From contig CAJQOR010000040.1 of NCBI GenBank assembly GCA_905479965.1, forward strand, positions 1 to 10,817: a stretch of DNA of 10,817 bases. Direction: 5' to 3'. A program made the translations under genes and the position numbers. This document shows positions 1 through 7,212 of the stretch, piece by piece. The DNA comes from an uncultured Rhizobiaceae group bacterium. GTDB taxonomy: Bacteria > Pseudomonadota > Alphaproteobacteria > Rhizobiales > Rhizobiaceae. Positions within the stretch are counted from its first letter, which is position 1, and every line of letters begins with the position of its first letter. Below the pieces are notes generated by a model. That model saw nothing but the letters and a program-made list of their open reading frames with translations. It had not been told where the DNA came from and ran no database searches.

Positions 1-310
1 CTTTCGGCCAGATCTGGGTTTCCAGGTCGGCAAGCGTATCATTGGTGTCGGTATTGGTGATGTTCGAGAAAACCGACGCCACCTGGCTCAATGACCCGCC
101 AGCCTTGTCGAGCGCAACAATCGTATTTTCGAACGTCGGCGCATCTGGATTGTTGGCGATTTCAAGCGTTTGCTCTTTGTCGCGGTTTAACGTGATATCA
201 AAGGCCGTTCTAAAATCAGCATCTTTCAGTGACTTAAATTGTGGCAGGTCAAATGGCCCATTCCAGTCGGTTAAATTTGAGATATCGGCTTGGGAAGAAT
301 TGTCAGACAA
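1..310 (-). CDS. dcp: M3 family peptidyl-dipeptidase (Dcp/oligopeptidase A type), N-terminal part, cut by window edge
   Basis: The first 103 codons of a minus-strand gene whose remainder lies beyond base 1. The reading frame gives the N-terminal pattern of M3A zinc metallopeptidases: 'WNGPFDLPQF' (residues 16-25), 'FRTAFDI' (33-39) and 'NPDAPTFENTIVALDKAG' (54-71), followed by 'FSNITNTDTND' (81-91). The family cleaves short peptides, Dcp removing C-terminal dipeptides. The HExxH zinc motif is in the missing C-terminal half. No in-frame ATG is present in the visible part, and an in-frame TAG lies 12 nt upstream, so the start is taken as TTG at 310-308. It is preceded by AGGA with 7 nt spacing. 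The gene follows the TAXI receptor gene by 47 nt in the same direction and may share its transcript. Dcp and oligopeptidase A (PrlC) cannot be separated from this part; the family call is firm, the symbol less so. Confidence 0.85.
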   Translation of the reverse strand, partial: MSDNSSQADISNLTDWNGPFDLPQFKSLKDADFRTAFDITLNRDKEQTLEIANNPDAPTFENTIVALDKAGGSLSQVASVFSNITNTDTNDTLADLETQIWPK

Positions 311-318
311 GATATGTT

Positions 319-354
319 CCTATTATGATCAAAAACGTGTTTAAATCATATAGG
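319..354 (-). promoter_or_regulatory. inverted repeat enclosing the dcp ribosome binding site
   Basis: On the minus strand CCTAT-ATGAT (354-345) can pair with ATCAT-A-ATAGG (329-319), a 10-bp stem with one bulged base. The loop itself holds AAAC-AC-GTTT (342-333), able to form a small inner stem. The 3' arm contains the AGG of the AGGA Shine-Dalgarno sequence for the TTG-started peptidase, so the stem would hide that site. No T-run follows, so it is not a standard intrinsic terminator. It could also be a protein-binding operator. The pairing is seen in the sequence; the role is inference. Confidence 0.45.
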
Positions 355-357
355 TAT

Positions 358-1713
358 TTAAGCGCTTTTCAAAAAGGTCTTTTTGCGTTCTTTTATTTTT
401 TGTCGCGCGACTTCCCATAAAAAAGAGAAACTTTGAAAGCTATCTTCTGTCACTTCATCGGTATCAAGGGCATGAACAACTTCCTGTAAGACCGCGTCGA
501 GCTGCTTTGAAAGTTCATCAAGTTCACTTGTATTTTGGGCGTTTATTGCCTTGGTTGAGATATTGATGAGCTCTTTGTTATAGACATCACCCTTATTTTT
601 TTGATCAGAATTAAATCTGCCGCGTAAGGTGAACAGTCCTGATATTAAAATAGTTAGAAGCGTAACAATGAGTGCCAAAGGTTCAGCGTTTTCCTGTAAG
701 AAATTTGGCTCATTGCGGTCATAGAACTGCTCAGCGCCGGGATGCAATGGGATTGTTAAGCCTGCATTTCTTTGTGGGGCAGTAATTGCTGTTGCAAGTT
801 CAAAGCGCACTACAAGATCTAGCCGATGTTCAAACAGTACTTTTGTCAGTTCGCGAACCGCATCTTCTGGTACATTATCGCGCGCAACCAAAATGCGGCT
901 CACGACAGGGGTTTCCATGTCTTTCGCAGGGACAGGTTCTGCGCCTGAAAATGCGCCTTTTGGTAATATTCCTTTTGCAAGAAATGGACGTTTTAGCGCG
1001 ATAGCTTCCGTTTGATCAATGGGAATGAAATTAAGATGTTTTTTCGTCAGGTTTGCGTCTTCAAATAAATTTAATAATGCAGGATCACGCAATGATCGCA
1101 CTGTAAAGACGCCGTCCGCTTGCCCTGCGAGCAAAAGCTGTTTTGCTTGCTGAAACGGTAGTGCCTTCCATTTGATATCTTCTGTTGGGATATCGTAGTG
1201 ATCAATAATGGCAAAGAACGAGCGGAAACCATCGGTGCCTGCAGGTGGAATAATGATCCGCGATGTTGCAAAATCTTCAACGGTTCTGATGTTTACGTCT
1301 TTGCGCGCGATGAACTGAAAATAATCTTCATAAAGATTGACGACCATCTGCACGCTGGCAACAACAGGGGTGTCCGAGCGAATGGCTGCAAGATCAATCT
1401 CGCCCTTGTTCAACTTGGCAATATTTTCACTTGGATCGCGGGTTTGAATGGTTTCGATACGCAGTGTATCAGAATGGCGTTTAAGAACAGAGCTGACTTC
1501 GTTGAGTAGCTTGTTGGTATCTGTGCCAAAGGGGCTTGTGCCCACCCGCAAGGTCGTGATTTCGGCTTCCTTATTGGCCCAAAAATAAATGATCGCGCCA
1601 ATCAAAGCTATTGCAATAACGACGATGAGCCAACGCAAGCGTGCAGCGCGGGTCTGAACAGATGCGGCATTTGCCGTCATCTCGCTATCAGAATTTTCCC
1701 CCGCGCCGTCCAT
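358..1713 (-). CDS. TAXI family TRAP-type solute receptor, membrane-anchored, no permease nearby
   Basis: A 451-residue protein with two predicted membrane segments: residues about 28-46 (LIVVIAIALIGAIIYFW) and about 346-363 (LALIVTLLTILISGLFTL). Between them lies a periplasmic-binding domain of the TAXI type: 'LRVGTSPFGTD' (55-65), 'GEIDLAAIRSD' (104-114), 'IIIPPAGTDG' (153-162), 'LLLAGQADGVFTVR' (193-206) and the C-terminal 'IPLHPGAEQFYDR' (321-333), typical of TAXI receptors. A charged, probably cytoplasmic tail of about 87 residues with coiled-coil character follows. Classic TAXI receptors are soluble periplasmic proteins with a signal peptide and work with a fused DctQM permease; here the first segment looks like an uncleaved anchor, and no permease gene is in the window. 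It starts 6 nt after argG, without a clear Shine-Dalgarno site, which suggests translational coupling. The ATG at 1680 (residue 12) is an alternative start. Substrate unknown. Confidence 0.8.
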   Translation of the reverse strand: MDGAGENSDSEMTANAASVQTRAARLRWLIVVIAIALIGAIIYFWANKEAEITTLRVGTSPFGTDTNKLLNEVSSVLKRHSDTLRIETIQTRDPSENIAKLNKGEIDLAAIRSDTPVVASVQMVVNLYEDYFQFIARKDVNIRTVEDFATSRIIIPPAGTDGFRSFFAIIDHYDIPTEDIKWKALPFQQAKQLLLAGQADGVFTVRSLRDPALLNLFEDANLTKKHLNFIPIDQTEAIALKRPFLAKGILPKGAFSGAEPVPAKDMETPVVSRILVARDNVPEDAVRELTKVLFEHRLDLVVRFELATAITAPQRNAGLTIPLHPGAEQFYDRNEPNFLQENAEPLALIVTLLTILISGLFTLRGRFNSDQKNKGDVYNKELINISTKAINAQNTSELDELSKQLDAVLQEVVHALDTDEVTEDSFQSFSFLWEVARQKIKERKKTFLKSA

Positions 1714-1719
1714 TGGTAA

Positions 1720-2949
1720 TTATTTTGAGCGATCACGCGCCGCAAGCGTGCGCAAACGCAATGCATTTAGCTTGATGAAGCCTGCCGCGTCTTTTTGATC
1801 ATAAGCACCGTGATCATCTTCAAATGTCACAAGCTCATCGCTGTAAAGGGATTTCGACGAATCTCGACCGATCACAATGACATTGCCTTTGTAAAGCTTG
1901 AGGCGAACAACACCTTCAACATCTCTTTGTGAATGGTCAATCGCTGCCTGTAGCATTTCGCGCTCAGGTGAAAACCAGAAGCCGTTATAGATCAATTCAG
2001 CATAACGTGGCATCAACTCATCTTTTAAATGCGCCGCGCCACGATCAAGCGTAATGGATTCCATGGCTCGGTGTGCTGATAGCAAGATTGTGCCACCTGG
2101 TGTTTCATAAATGCCGCGAGACTTCATGCCGACAAAACGGTTTTCAACGAGATCAAGACGGCCAATACCATTGTCACGACCTAGATCGTTGAGCTTTTGG
2201 AATAATGTAGCAGCCGACATTTTTTCGCCGTTTAGTGCAACTGCATCACCCTTTGAAAATTCAACTTCAATAATTGTTGCTTCATCCGGCGCTTCTTCTG
2301 GAGAGACTGTACGCTGGAACACATAAGCTGGTGCTTCTTCTGCGGGATCTTCTAGAACCTTACCTTCAGATGATGAATGCAACATGTTTGCATCAACGGA
2401 AAATGGCGCTTCGCCGCGTTTGTCTTTTGGAATTGGAATTTGGTGCGCTTCAGCAAATTCAATTAGTTCAGTTCTGGATTTGATTGTCCAGTCGCGCCAT
2501 GGTGCAATCACCTTGATGTCTGGGTTAAGCGCATATGCTGCAAGCTCGAAACGAACCTGATCATTGCCTTTACCTGTTGCGCCGTGGGCAATAGCGTCCG
2601 CGCCAGTTTCATGCGCAATTTCCACCAAACGTTTTGAAATCAATGGGCGGGCAATCGATGTGCCTAATAGATATACGCCTTCATAAACCGCATTAGCGCG
2701 GAACATGGGGAAGACGTAATTTGAGATGAAGTCTTCACGGAGATCTTCGATGTAGATGCTCTCGTCTGAAAGGCCCATCAGTTCGGCCTTTTTACGAGCT
2801 GGTTCCAGCTCGTCGCCTTGGCCTAAATCAGCTGTAAATGTCACAACTTCTGCGCCAATTTCTGTTTGAAGCCATTTGAGGATGATGGAAGTGTCTAATC
2901 CGCCTGAATAGGCCAATACGACCTTTTTCACGTCTTTATACGTCGTCAT
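1720..2949 (-). CDS. argG: argininosuccinate synthase
   Basis: ArgG joins citrulline and aspartate with ATP to give argininosuccinate, AMP and pyrophosphate, the penultimate step of arginine synthesis, in the cytoplasm. The 409-residue length is normal for the family. The N-type PP-loop 'AYSGGLDTS' sits at residues 13-21. 'GTSIARPLI' (96-104) and the nucleotide/citrulline-binding '[15 protein letters not shown]' (121-135) follow, and the C-terminal part carries the usual '[11 protein letters not shown]' stretch. The start ATG is preceded by AGGA with about 10 nt spacing. The TAXI receptor gene follows after 6 nt. A LysE-type exporter lies divergently upstream. Nothing is missing or broken; identification is secure. 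Confidence 0.98.
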   Translation of the reverse strand: MTTYKDVKKVVLAYSGGLDTSIILKWLQTEIGAEVVTFTADLGQGDELEPARKKAELMGLSDESIYIEDLREDFISNYVFPMFRANAVYEGVYLLGTSIARPLISKRLVEIAHETGADAIAHGATGKGNDQVRFELAAYALNPDIKVIAPWRDWTIKSRTELIEFAEAHQIPIPKDKRGEAPFSVDANMLHSSSEGKVLEDPAEEAPAYVFQRTVSPEEAPDEATIIEVEFSKGDAVALNGEKMSAATLFQKLNDLGRDNGIGRLDLVENRFVGMKSRGIYETPGGTILLSAHRAMESITLDRGAAHLKDELMPRYAELIYNGFWFSPEREMLQAAIDHSQRDVEGVVRLKLYKGNVIVIGRDSSKSLYSDELVTFEDDHGAYDQKDAAGFIKLNALRLRTLAARDRSK

Positions 2950-3081
2950 TTAATTTAAATCCTGAATAGTAATTTTTGAGTTCGGACCCTGATAATCATG
3001 GCTATACAAGAAATATTTGGCGTTGGCGACTCCCAATTATTCGATAATTGACCGAATGAGATGAAAACGTTAGGTAAGCCT
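2950..3081. promoter_or_regulatory. divergent argG / lysE-family upstream region with 17-bp palindrome
   Basis: This 132-nt stretch must hold the start signals of both argG (minus) and the exporter (plus). It contains the perfect inverted repeat CAATTAT-TCG-ATAATTG at 3034-3050, 32 nt before the exporter start and 84 nt before argG. A tandem TTGGCG-TTGGCG lies at 3017-3028. GATAAT (3043-3048) inside the palindrome could serve as a -10 element for the exporter, but no -35 at 16-18 nt spacing is convincing. The palindrome is a candidate operator; its regulator is not known. Confidence 0.4.
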
Positions 3082-3723
3082 ATGAGCTTTATTCCTGATA
3101 GTTTGACTTTAATCGCATTTTGCACCGCTTCCATTGTCCTGGCGATCACCCCGGGTCCTGATATGACCTTGATGATCTCCCGGTCATTAAGTGATGGGAT
3201 TAAGGCGGGTCTAATGATCGTTTTAGGGACCACAACAGGTATCATAATTCACACATGTCTTGTCGCCTTTGGCCTGTCTGCTTTGGTCGTAGCGTCGCCC
3301 ACAGCATTTTGGATATTAAAGATTGCGGGTGCGGGCTACCTTTTATGGTTGGCCATTCAAGCCTTGCGGGGAAGCTCAAGCTTTTCTGTTGAACGACGAG
3401 AATCGAGCGGCAAAAGCCTTTTGAAATTCTGGTTTAATGGACTTGGGGTAAATTTACTCAACCCGAAAATCATTATTTTCTTTATGACGTTCTTGCCACA
3501 ATTTGTGCGCGCAGATGATCCTAATTTTACCGCGCGCTTGTTGTTTTTAGGGTTCTTATTTGCGGTTGTATCTTTGCCGATTGTGATTGGTACTGTGTTT
3601 GCCGCAGATAAAATTTCCTCTTGGTTGAAACGCAATCCAAAATTTTTGCGTTGGCTGGATTATGGGTTTGCCAGTGTGTTTTCTATGTTTGCCGTTCGCA
3701 TCTTATTCACTCAAGGCAAATAG
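3082..3723 (+). CDS. LysE/RhtB family amino-acid exporter
   Basis: A 213-residue, strongly hydrophobic inner-membrane protein of the LysE/RhtB (PF01810) exporter family, members of which expel amino acids such as lysine, arginine, threonine or homoserine lactone. Family marks are 'ITPGPDM' (residues 22-28) in the first membrane segment, 'AGAGYLLWLAIQALRG' (82-97), and 'NLLNPKIIIFFMTFLPQF' (124-141). About six membrane segments can be drawn. The start chosen is ATG at 3082, because TAGGT (3071-3075) lies at proper spacing and the resulting N-terminus matches the family; an in-frame ATG at 3061 would add seven residues and has no good ribosome binding site. It is divergent from argG and converges with the LysR gene 16 nt downstream. 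Substrate cannot be read from sequence; the argG neighbour makes arginine or a related amino acid a guess only. Confidence 0.9.
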   Translation: MSFIPDSLTLIAFCTASIVLAITPGPDMTLMISRSLSDGIKAGLMIVLGTTTGIIIHTCLVAFGLSALVVASPTAFWILKIAGAGYLLWLAIQALRGSSSFSVERRESSGKSLLKFWFNGLGVNLLNPKIIIFFMTFLPQFVRADDPNFTARLLFLGFLFAVVSLPIVIGTVFAADKISSWLKRNPKFLRWLDYGFASVFSMFAVRILFTQGK

Positions 3724-3739
3724 GGTTTTTGATAATCAT

Positions 3740-4618
3740 TTATTGAACTAAAACTCTGCGCATATGATCAACAATAGCATCCATGCATATGCGTATGCGA
3801 TCAATATGCGCATAGTCTTCATGAACAGTTAGCCAAAAGCTTCGCTGCACAGAGACGTCATCTTTTAAAACGGCAACGAGTTCATCGTGGTTTCGAGCCA
3901 TGAAATCATGCACAATGCCAATTCCTGCACCTTCTAGAATAGCATGAAGTTGAACATGGACACTGGTGCTTGTCAGCTGAAGTTCAAATTCAGAATTAAA
4001 AAGCGGCATGTAATCGAGCTCTTTGTCGTGCAATAATTCTGGCACATACCCTACGCCGCGATGCTTTGATAAATCTGCCTTTGATGTGATCGCTGGGGTG
4101 TTTTCAAGGTAAGACTTTGTGCCATATAAATGTAAGGTGTAATCGGTGATTTTGCGCTGTTTTGTGCGACCTGATCGTGGTGGTGAAACCGTTATCGCAA
4201 AATCTACTTCCCGTTTTGATAGCGAGAATTGTTGTGGCATTGCAATAAGTTGGATTTGCAGTTTTGGATAGTTTTGGCAGATATTTTTTGCAACATCACA
4301 GAGAACGTAAGCTGCAACACCATCTGGGACACCAATACGCACGGTACCTGATAGTTTTTTATCATAATTGGCAAGCGCGGCTTCAGCCTTAAGTGTGGCC
4401 TGTTCCATTTGTTCGGCAATGGGAAGTAATTCCAACCCTTCTGCCGTTAGCGAATATCCCTGAGGGGAGCTATCAAACAATTTGGATTGAAGCTCGACTT
4501 CCAAAGACTTAATGCGCCTAGAAACTGTTGCGTGGTCAACGTTCATGGCGCGGCCTGCGCCACTTAATTGTCCACCGCGCGCGACGGCGAGGAAAAATCT
4601 ATAATCATCCCAGTTCAT
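3740..4618 (-). CDS. LysR family transcriptional regulator, divergent from mmsA
   Basis: A 292-residue LysR-type regulator. The winged helix-turn-helix occupies about residues 3-60, with recognition helix 'DHATVSRRIKSLE' (28-40) and the wing 'GYSLTAEGLELL' (54-65); the rest is the two-lobed effector-binding domain. I place the start at ATG 4618 because it gives the family's usual N-terminus ('MNWDDYRFFLAVARGG') and has TAGG (4631-4628 on the minus strand) 9 nt upstream. In-frame ATGs at 4648 and 4738 would add 10 or 40 non-conserved residues, and the longest would overlap the mmsA start. LysR regulators commonly control the divergent gene, so the mmsA-mmsB-hydratase cluster is the expected target, with a pathway intermediate as effector. 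This is inference. In Pseudomonas the mms regulator (MmsR) is an AraC-type protein, so the symbol is not transferred. Confidence 0.92.
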   Translation of the reverse strand: MNWDDYRFFLAVARGGQLSGAGRAMNVDHATVSRRIKSLEVELQSKLFDSSPQGYSLTAEGLELLPIAEQMEQATLKAEAALANYDKKLSGTVRIGVPDGVAAYVLCDVAKNICQNYPKLQIQLIAMPQQFSLSKREVDFAITVSPPRSGRTKQRKITDYTLHLYGTKSYLENTPAITSKADLSKHRGVGYVPELLHDKELDYMPLFNSEFELQLTSTSVHVQLHAILEGAGIGIVHDFMARNHDELVAVLKDDVSVQRSFWLTVHEDYAHIDRIRICMDAIVDHMRRVLVQ

Positions 4619-4736
4619 AAATGCATGCCTATCAAGTTTGTTGTTCATGTATTTTTGCACAATGATAGTGAGATTTGAAGCTCTTTTCTGTTCTGCGAGA
4701 ATTCGATAAGCTTGTTTCCAACCAATGGAGGATATC
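4619..4736. promoter_or_regulatory. divergent LysR / mmsA control region
   Basis: The 118-nt gap between the LysR start and the mmsA start should contain both promoters and the LysR operator. No convincing -35/-10 pair was found. A weak dyad CAC-N7-GTG lies at 4658-4670, and it is too short to call. GGAGG at 4727-4731 is the mmsA ribosome binding site, 5 nt before ATG 4737; it rules out the in-frame ATG at 4725, which would overlap this site. Confidence 0.5.
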
Positions 4737-6233
4737 ATGAAAACATACGGACATTATATTGGCGGCGAAAAAGTTGCTGGAAAATCAGGTCGTGAAGCAG
4801 ATGTTTATAAGCCCATGACGGGTGAAGTGCAGGCAAAAGTCGCACTTGCAAGCCAAGAAGAATTGGAACATGCAGTTGCTGTAGCAAAAGCTGCGCAACC
4901 TGCATGGGCCGCAGTCAACCCACAACGCCGTGCGCGCGTTTTGATGAAATTTCTGGAGCTTGTCCATAAAGAATATGATGAGCTTGCTGTTTTACTTTCA
5001 GAGGAGCACGGCAAAACTGTTCCTGATGCGAAAGGTGATATCCAGCGCGGGCTTGAAGTTGTTGAGTTCTGCGTCGGTATTCCGCATTTGTTAAAAAGTG
5101 AGTTCACCGAAGGTGCAGGTCCTGGTATTGATCTTCACTCTGTGCGCCAGCCTTTGGGTGTAGTCGCCGGTATCACACCATTTAACTTTCCTGCAATGAT
5201 CCCACTTTGGAAAGCTGCGCCTGCAATTGCTTGCGGTAACGCATTTGTTCTTAAACCATCAGAGCGTGATCCTGGCGTGCCGATGCGTATTGCTGAATTG
5301 TTTAAAGAAGCGGGTTTGCCAGACGGAATTTTCAATGTCGTGAATGGCGATAAAGTATCGGTTGATGCGATTTTGGATCATCCAGATGTTATGGCGGTGG
5401 GTTTTGTTGGCTCAACACCAATTGCTGAATATATTTATGGTCGTGGCTGTTCAAATGGCAAACGCGTTCAGTGTTTCGGCGGCGCGAAAAATCACATGAT
5501 CATCATGCCTGATGCTGATTTAGATCAAGCAACTGATGCCTTGATTGGTGCGGGTTATGGTTCTGCTGGCGAACGCTGTATGGCGATTTCAGTTGCTGTT
5601 CCGGTGGGTGAAGAAACGGCTAACCGTTTGATGGAAAAATTGGTGCCACGTGTTGAAGCGTTGAAGATTGGCCCTTCAACAGATCCTGATGCAGATTTTG
5701 GTCCGGTTGTGACATCAGAAGCGCTTGCTCGCATTAAAAACTATGTCGAAATCGGCATTGGCGAAGGAGCAAATCTTGCTGTTGATGGTCGTGACTTTAA
5801 AATGCAGGGCTATGAAGATGGTTTTTACATGGGCGGTTGCCTGTTTGATAATGTAACCAAAGATATGCGTATCTATAACGAAGAAATTTTTGGCCCGGTA
5901 CTATCTGTTGTGCGTGCTAAAAATTATGAGGAAGCGCTAGGTCTTGCCAATGATCATGAATATGGCAATGGTGTGGCGATCTACACACGCGATGGTGACA
6001 CAGCACGCGATTTCACCTCTCGTGTTCAAGTGGGCATGGTTGGTGTGAATGTGCCAATTCCTGTGCCATTGGCTTACCACACCTTTGGTGGCTGGAAGCG
6101 CTCATCATTTGGTGATTTGAACCAGCACGGTCCTGATGCAATTCGTTTTTATACAAAAACAAAAACTATGACGACGCGTTGGCCTTCGGGCATTAAAGAA
6201 GGTGCAGACTTCTCCATCCCAACAATGGATTAA
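4737..6233 (+). CDS. mmsA: CoA-acylating methylmalonate-semialdehyde dehydrogenase
   Basis: MmsA oxidises methylmalonate semialdehyde (and malonate semialdehyde) with NAD+ and CoA, giving propionyl-CoA (or acetyl-CoA) and CO2, the last specific step of valine breakdown and also part of myo-inositol breakdown. The 498-residue protein is a complete aldehyde-dehydrogenase superfamily member. 'GITPFNFPAMIPLW' (145-158) carries the Asn150 that helps form the oxyanion hole. 'LKPSERDP' (172-179) binds NAD. 'GFVGSTPIA' (222-230) follows. 'FGGAKNH' (247-253) replaces the usual ELGGK, as is normal in the CoA-acylating subfamily that lacks the general-base Glu. The catalytic cysteine is Cys281 in 'GSAGERCMAIS'. 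Start ATG 4737 follows GGAGG by 5 nt. The neighbours mmsB and an enoyl-CoA hydratase point to the valine pathway rather than inositol. A terminator-like hairpin follows the stop by 12 nt. Confidence 0.97.
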   Translation: MKTYGHYIGGEKVAGKSGREADVYKPMTGEVQAKVALASQEELEHAVAVAKAAQPAWAAVNPQRRARVLMKFLELVHKEYDELAVLLSEEHGKTVPDAKGDIQRGLEVVEFCVGIPHLLKSEFTEGAGPGIDLHSVRQPLGVVAGITPFNFPAMIPLWKAAPAIACGNAFVLKPSERDPGVPMRIAELFKEAGLPDGIFNVVNGDKVSVDAILDHPDVMAVGFVGSTPIAEYIYGRGCSNGKRVQCFGGAKNHMIIMPDADLDQATDALIGAGYGSAGERCMAISVAVPVGEETANRLMEKLVPRVEALKIGPSTDPDADFGPVVTSEALARIKNYVEIGIGEGANLAVDGRDFKMQGYEDGFYMGGCLFDNVTKDMRIYNEEIFGPVLSVVRAKNYEEALGLANDHEYGNGVAIYTRDGDTARDFTSRVQVGMVGVNVPIPVPLAYHTFGGWKRSSFGDLNQHGPDAIRFYTKTKTMTTRWPSGIKEGADFSIPTMD

Positions 6234-6245
6234 TTTGAAAATTAG

Positions 6246-6275
6246 ATGGCAGGCCTAAAGGTCTGCCATTTTTTT
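6246..6275 (+). terminator. intrinsic terminator / attenuator between mmsA and mmsB
   Basis: ATGGCAG (6246-6252) pairs with CTGCCAT (6263-6269). The stem continues through a G-U pair and CC/GG to a TAAA loop, giving 10 pairs, and seven T bases (6269-6275) follow directly. It starts 12 nt after the mmsA stop. Only 31 nt lie between the T-run and the mmsB start, too short for a complete promoter downstream of it, so partial read-through into mmsB is likely. Confidence 0.85.
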
Positions 6276-6296
6276 GGTAAATACCACATATATTTT

Positions 6297-6300
6297 GGAG
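6297..6300 (+). promoter_or_regulatory. mmsB ribosome binding site that decides the start
   Basis: GGAG lies 6 nt before ATG 6307. The nearer in-frame ATG at 6301 directly abuts it and cannot be used efficiently; a TTG at 6274, in the terminator T-run, is also excluded. Confidence 0.75.
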
Positions 6301-6306
6301 ATGGTT

Positions 6307-7188
6307 ATGGCGAAAATTGGTTTTGTTGGATTAGGCAATATGGGCCTTCCAATGGCTATGAACTTGAAAAATGCTGGGCATGACGTTTTAGGTTTTGATG
6401 TAAATGCTGCTGCTCGATCTGTGGCTAAGTCGCAAGAATTGAATGTGTCCGATCAACTCAATGCAATTGCTTCCGATGCTGATATCGTGATCACGATGTT
6501 GCCAAATGGTGAAATTTCAAAATCGGTTGCATCTGAGCTTTTAGTGAACATGCCAAATGGCAGTTTACTCATCGACTGTTCAACAATTGATGTTGCGTCG
6601 GCAAAAACAGTTCACGATATGTCAACTGATGCAGGCAAGTTGTGTCTTGATGCCCCGGTTTCTGGTGGTGTTGGCGGCGCCAGTGGGGGTACGCTTACAT
6701 TTATGGTTGGTGGGTCAGATGATGCTTTTGCCAAGGGATCTGCAGCGCTTGATATTATGGGGCAAAAAGCGGTTCATTGCGGTGAGGGCGGAGCAGGGCA
6801 ATCGGCCAAAATATGTAACAATATGCTGTTGGCGATTTCGATGATTGGCACATGTGAAGCTTTTGCCATGGCTGAAAAGCTAGGTCTTGATCAGGATAAG
6901 CTGTTTGATGTTGTTTCAACATCATCAGGAAGCTGTTGGTCGGTTAATACCTATTGCCCGGTCCCAGATGTGGGGCCAAAAAGCCCTTCTGATAATAATT
7001 ATCAGCCCGGATTTGCGGCAAGCTTGATGAACAAAGATCTTAATCTTGCTATGGAAGCTGCAAATGACGCTAATGCGCAAACACCACTTGGCGCTCATGC
7101 CGCATCGCTATATAAGGCCATGGTCGAGCAAGGTCATGGTGATTTGGATTTCTCTGCGATGATCAATCTGCTTGATGATATGAAATAG
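6307..7188 (+). CDS. mmsB: 3-hydroxyisobutyrate dehydrogenase
   Basis: MmsB oxidises 3-hydroxyisobutyrate to methylmalonate semialdehyde with NAD+, supplying the substrate of MmsA. The 293-residue length is standard for the beta-hydroxyacid dehydrogenase family. The Rossmann dinucleotide motif 'GFVGLGNMGLPMAMNL' is at residues 5-20, with Asp31 at the end of the second strand consistent with NAD+ preference. The substrate loop 'DAPVSGGVGGASGGTLTFMVGG' spans 115-136 with its conserved SGG at 119-121. Catalytic Lys168 and Asn172 lie in 'KICNN'. 'GFAASLMNKDLNLA' (235-248) is the conserved C-terminal helix. The 24-nt gap to the hydratase gene holds no terminator, so these two genes form one unit. 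The family also contains tartronate semialdehyde and glyoxylate reductases, but the mmsA neighbour supports this assignment. Confidence 0.95.
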   Translation: MAKIGFVGLGNMGLPMAMNLKNAGHDVLGFDVNAAARSVAKSQELNVSDQLNAIASDADIVITMLPNGEISKSVASELLVNMPNGSLLIDCSTIDVASAKTVHDMSTDAGKLCLDAPVSGGVGGASGGTLTFMVGGSDDAFAKGSAALDIMGQKAVHCGEGGAGQSAKICNNMLLAISMIGTCEAFAMAEKLGLDQDKLFDVVSTSSGSCWSVNTYCPVPDVGPKSPSDNNYQPGFAASLMNKDLNLAMEAANDANAQTPLGAHAASLYKAMVEQGHGDLDFSAMINLLDDMK

Positions 7189-7202
7189 ATATTTTCTGAC
7201 TT

Positions 7203-7206
7203 GGAG
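7203..7206 (+). promoter_or_regulatory. enoyl-CoA hydratase ribosome binding site that decides the start
   Basis: GGAG lies 6 nt before ATG 7213, in the same TTGGAGATG-NNN-ATG context as mmsB. The in-frame TTG 7201 and ATG 7207 overlap or touch the site and are rejected. Confidence 0.7.
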
Positions 7207-7212
7207 ATGACA

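Noticed and set aside
42..344. 100-codon open frame on the plus strand
   Set aside because: It is antisense to the minus-strand frame that clearly encodes the N-terminus of an M3 peptidase; its protein shows no family features.
3061..3081. Seven-residue extension of the exporter
   Set aside because: ATG 3061 has no properly spaced Shine-Dalgarno site, while TAGGT serves ATG 3082 and gives the family's usual N-terminus.
3722..3757. Possible terminator between the exporter and LysR genes (AGGGTTTT / AAAACTCT)
   Set aside because: Eight pairs with a G-U pair, a 20-nt loop and no T-run on either strand; too weak to call.
4658..4670. CAC-N7-GTG dyad as LysR operator
   Set aside because: Arms of only three bases are expected by chance, and no wider LysR-type symmetry surrounds it.
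4619..4738. Longer start for the LysR gene (ATG 4738 or 4648)
   Set aside because: The added residues match nothing in the LysR N-terminus, the longest form would overlap the mmsA start, and neither ATG has a ribosome binding site as good as that of ATG 4618.
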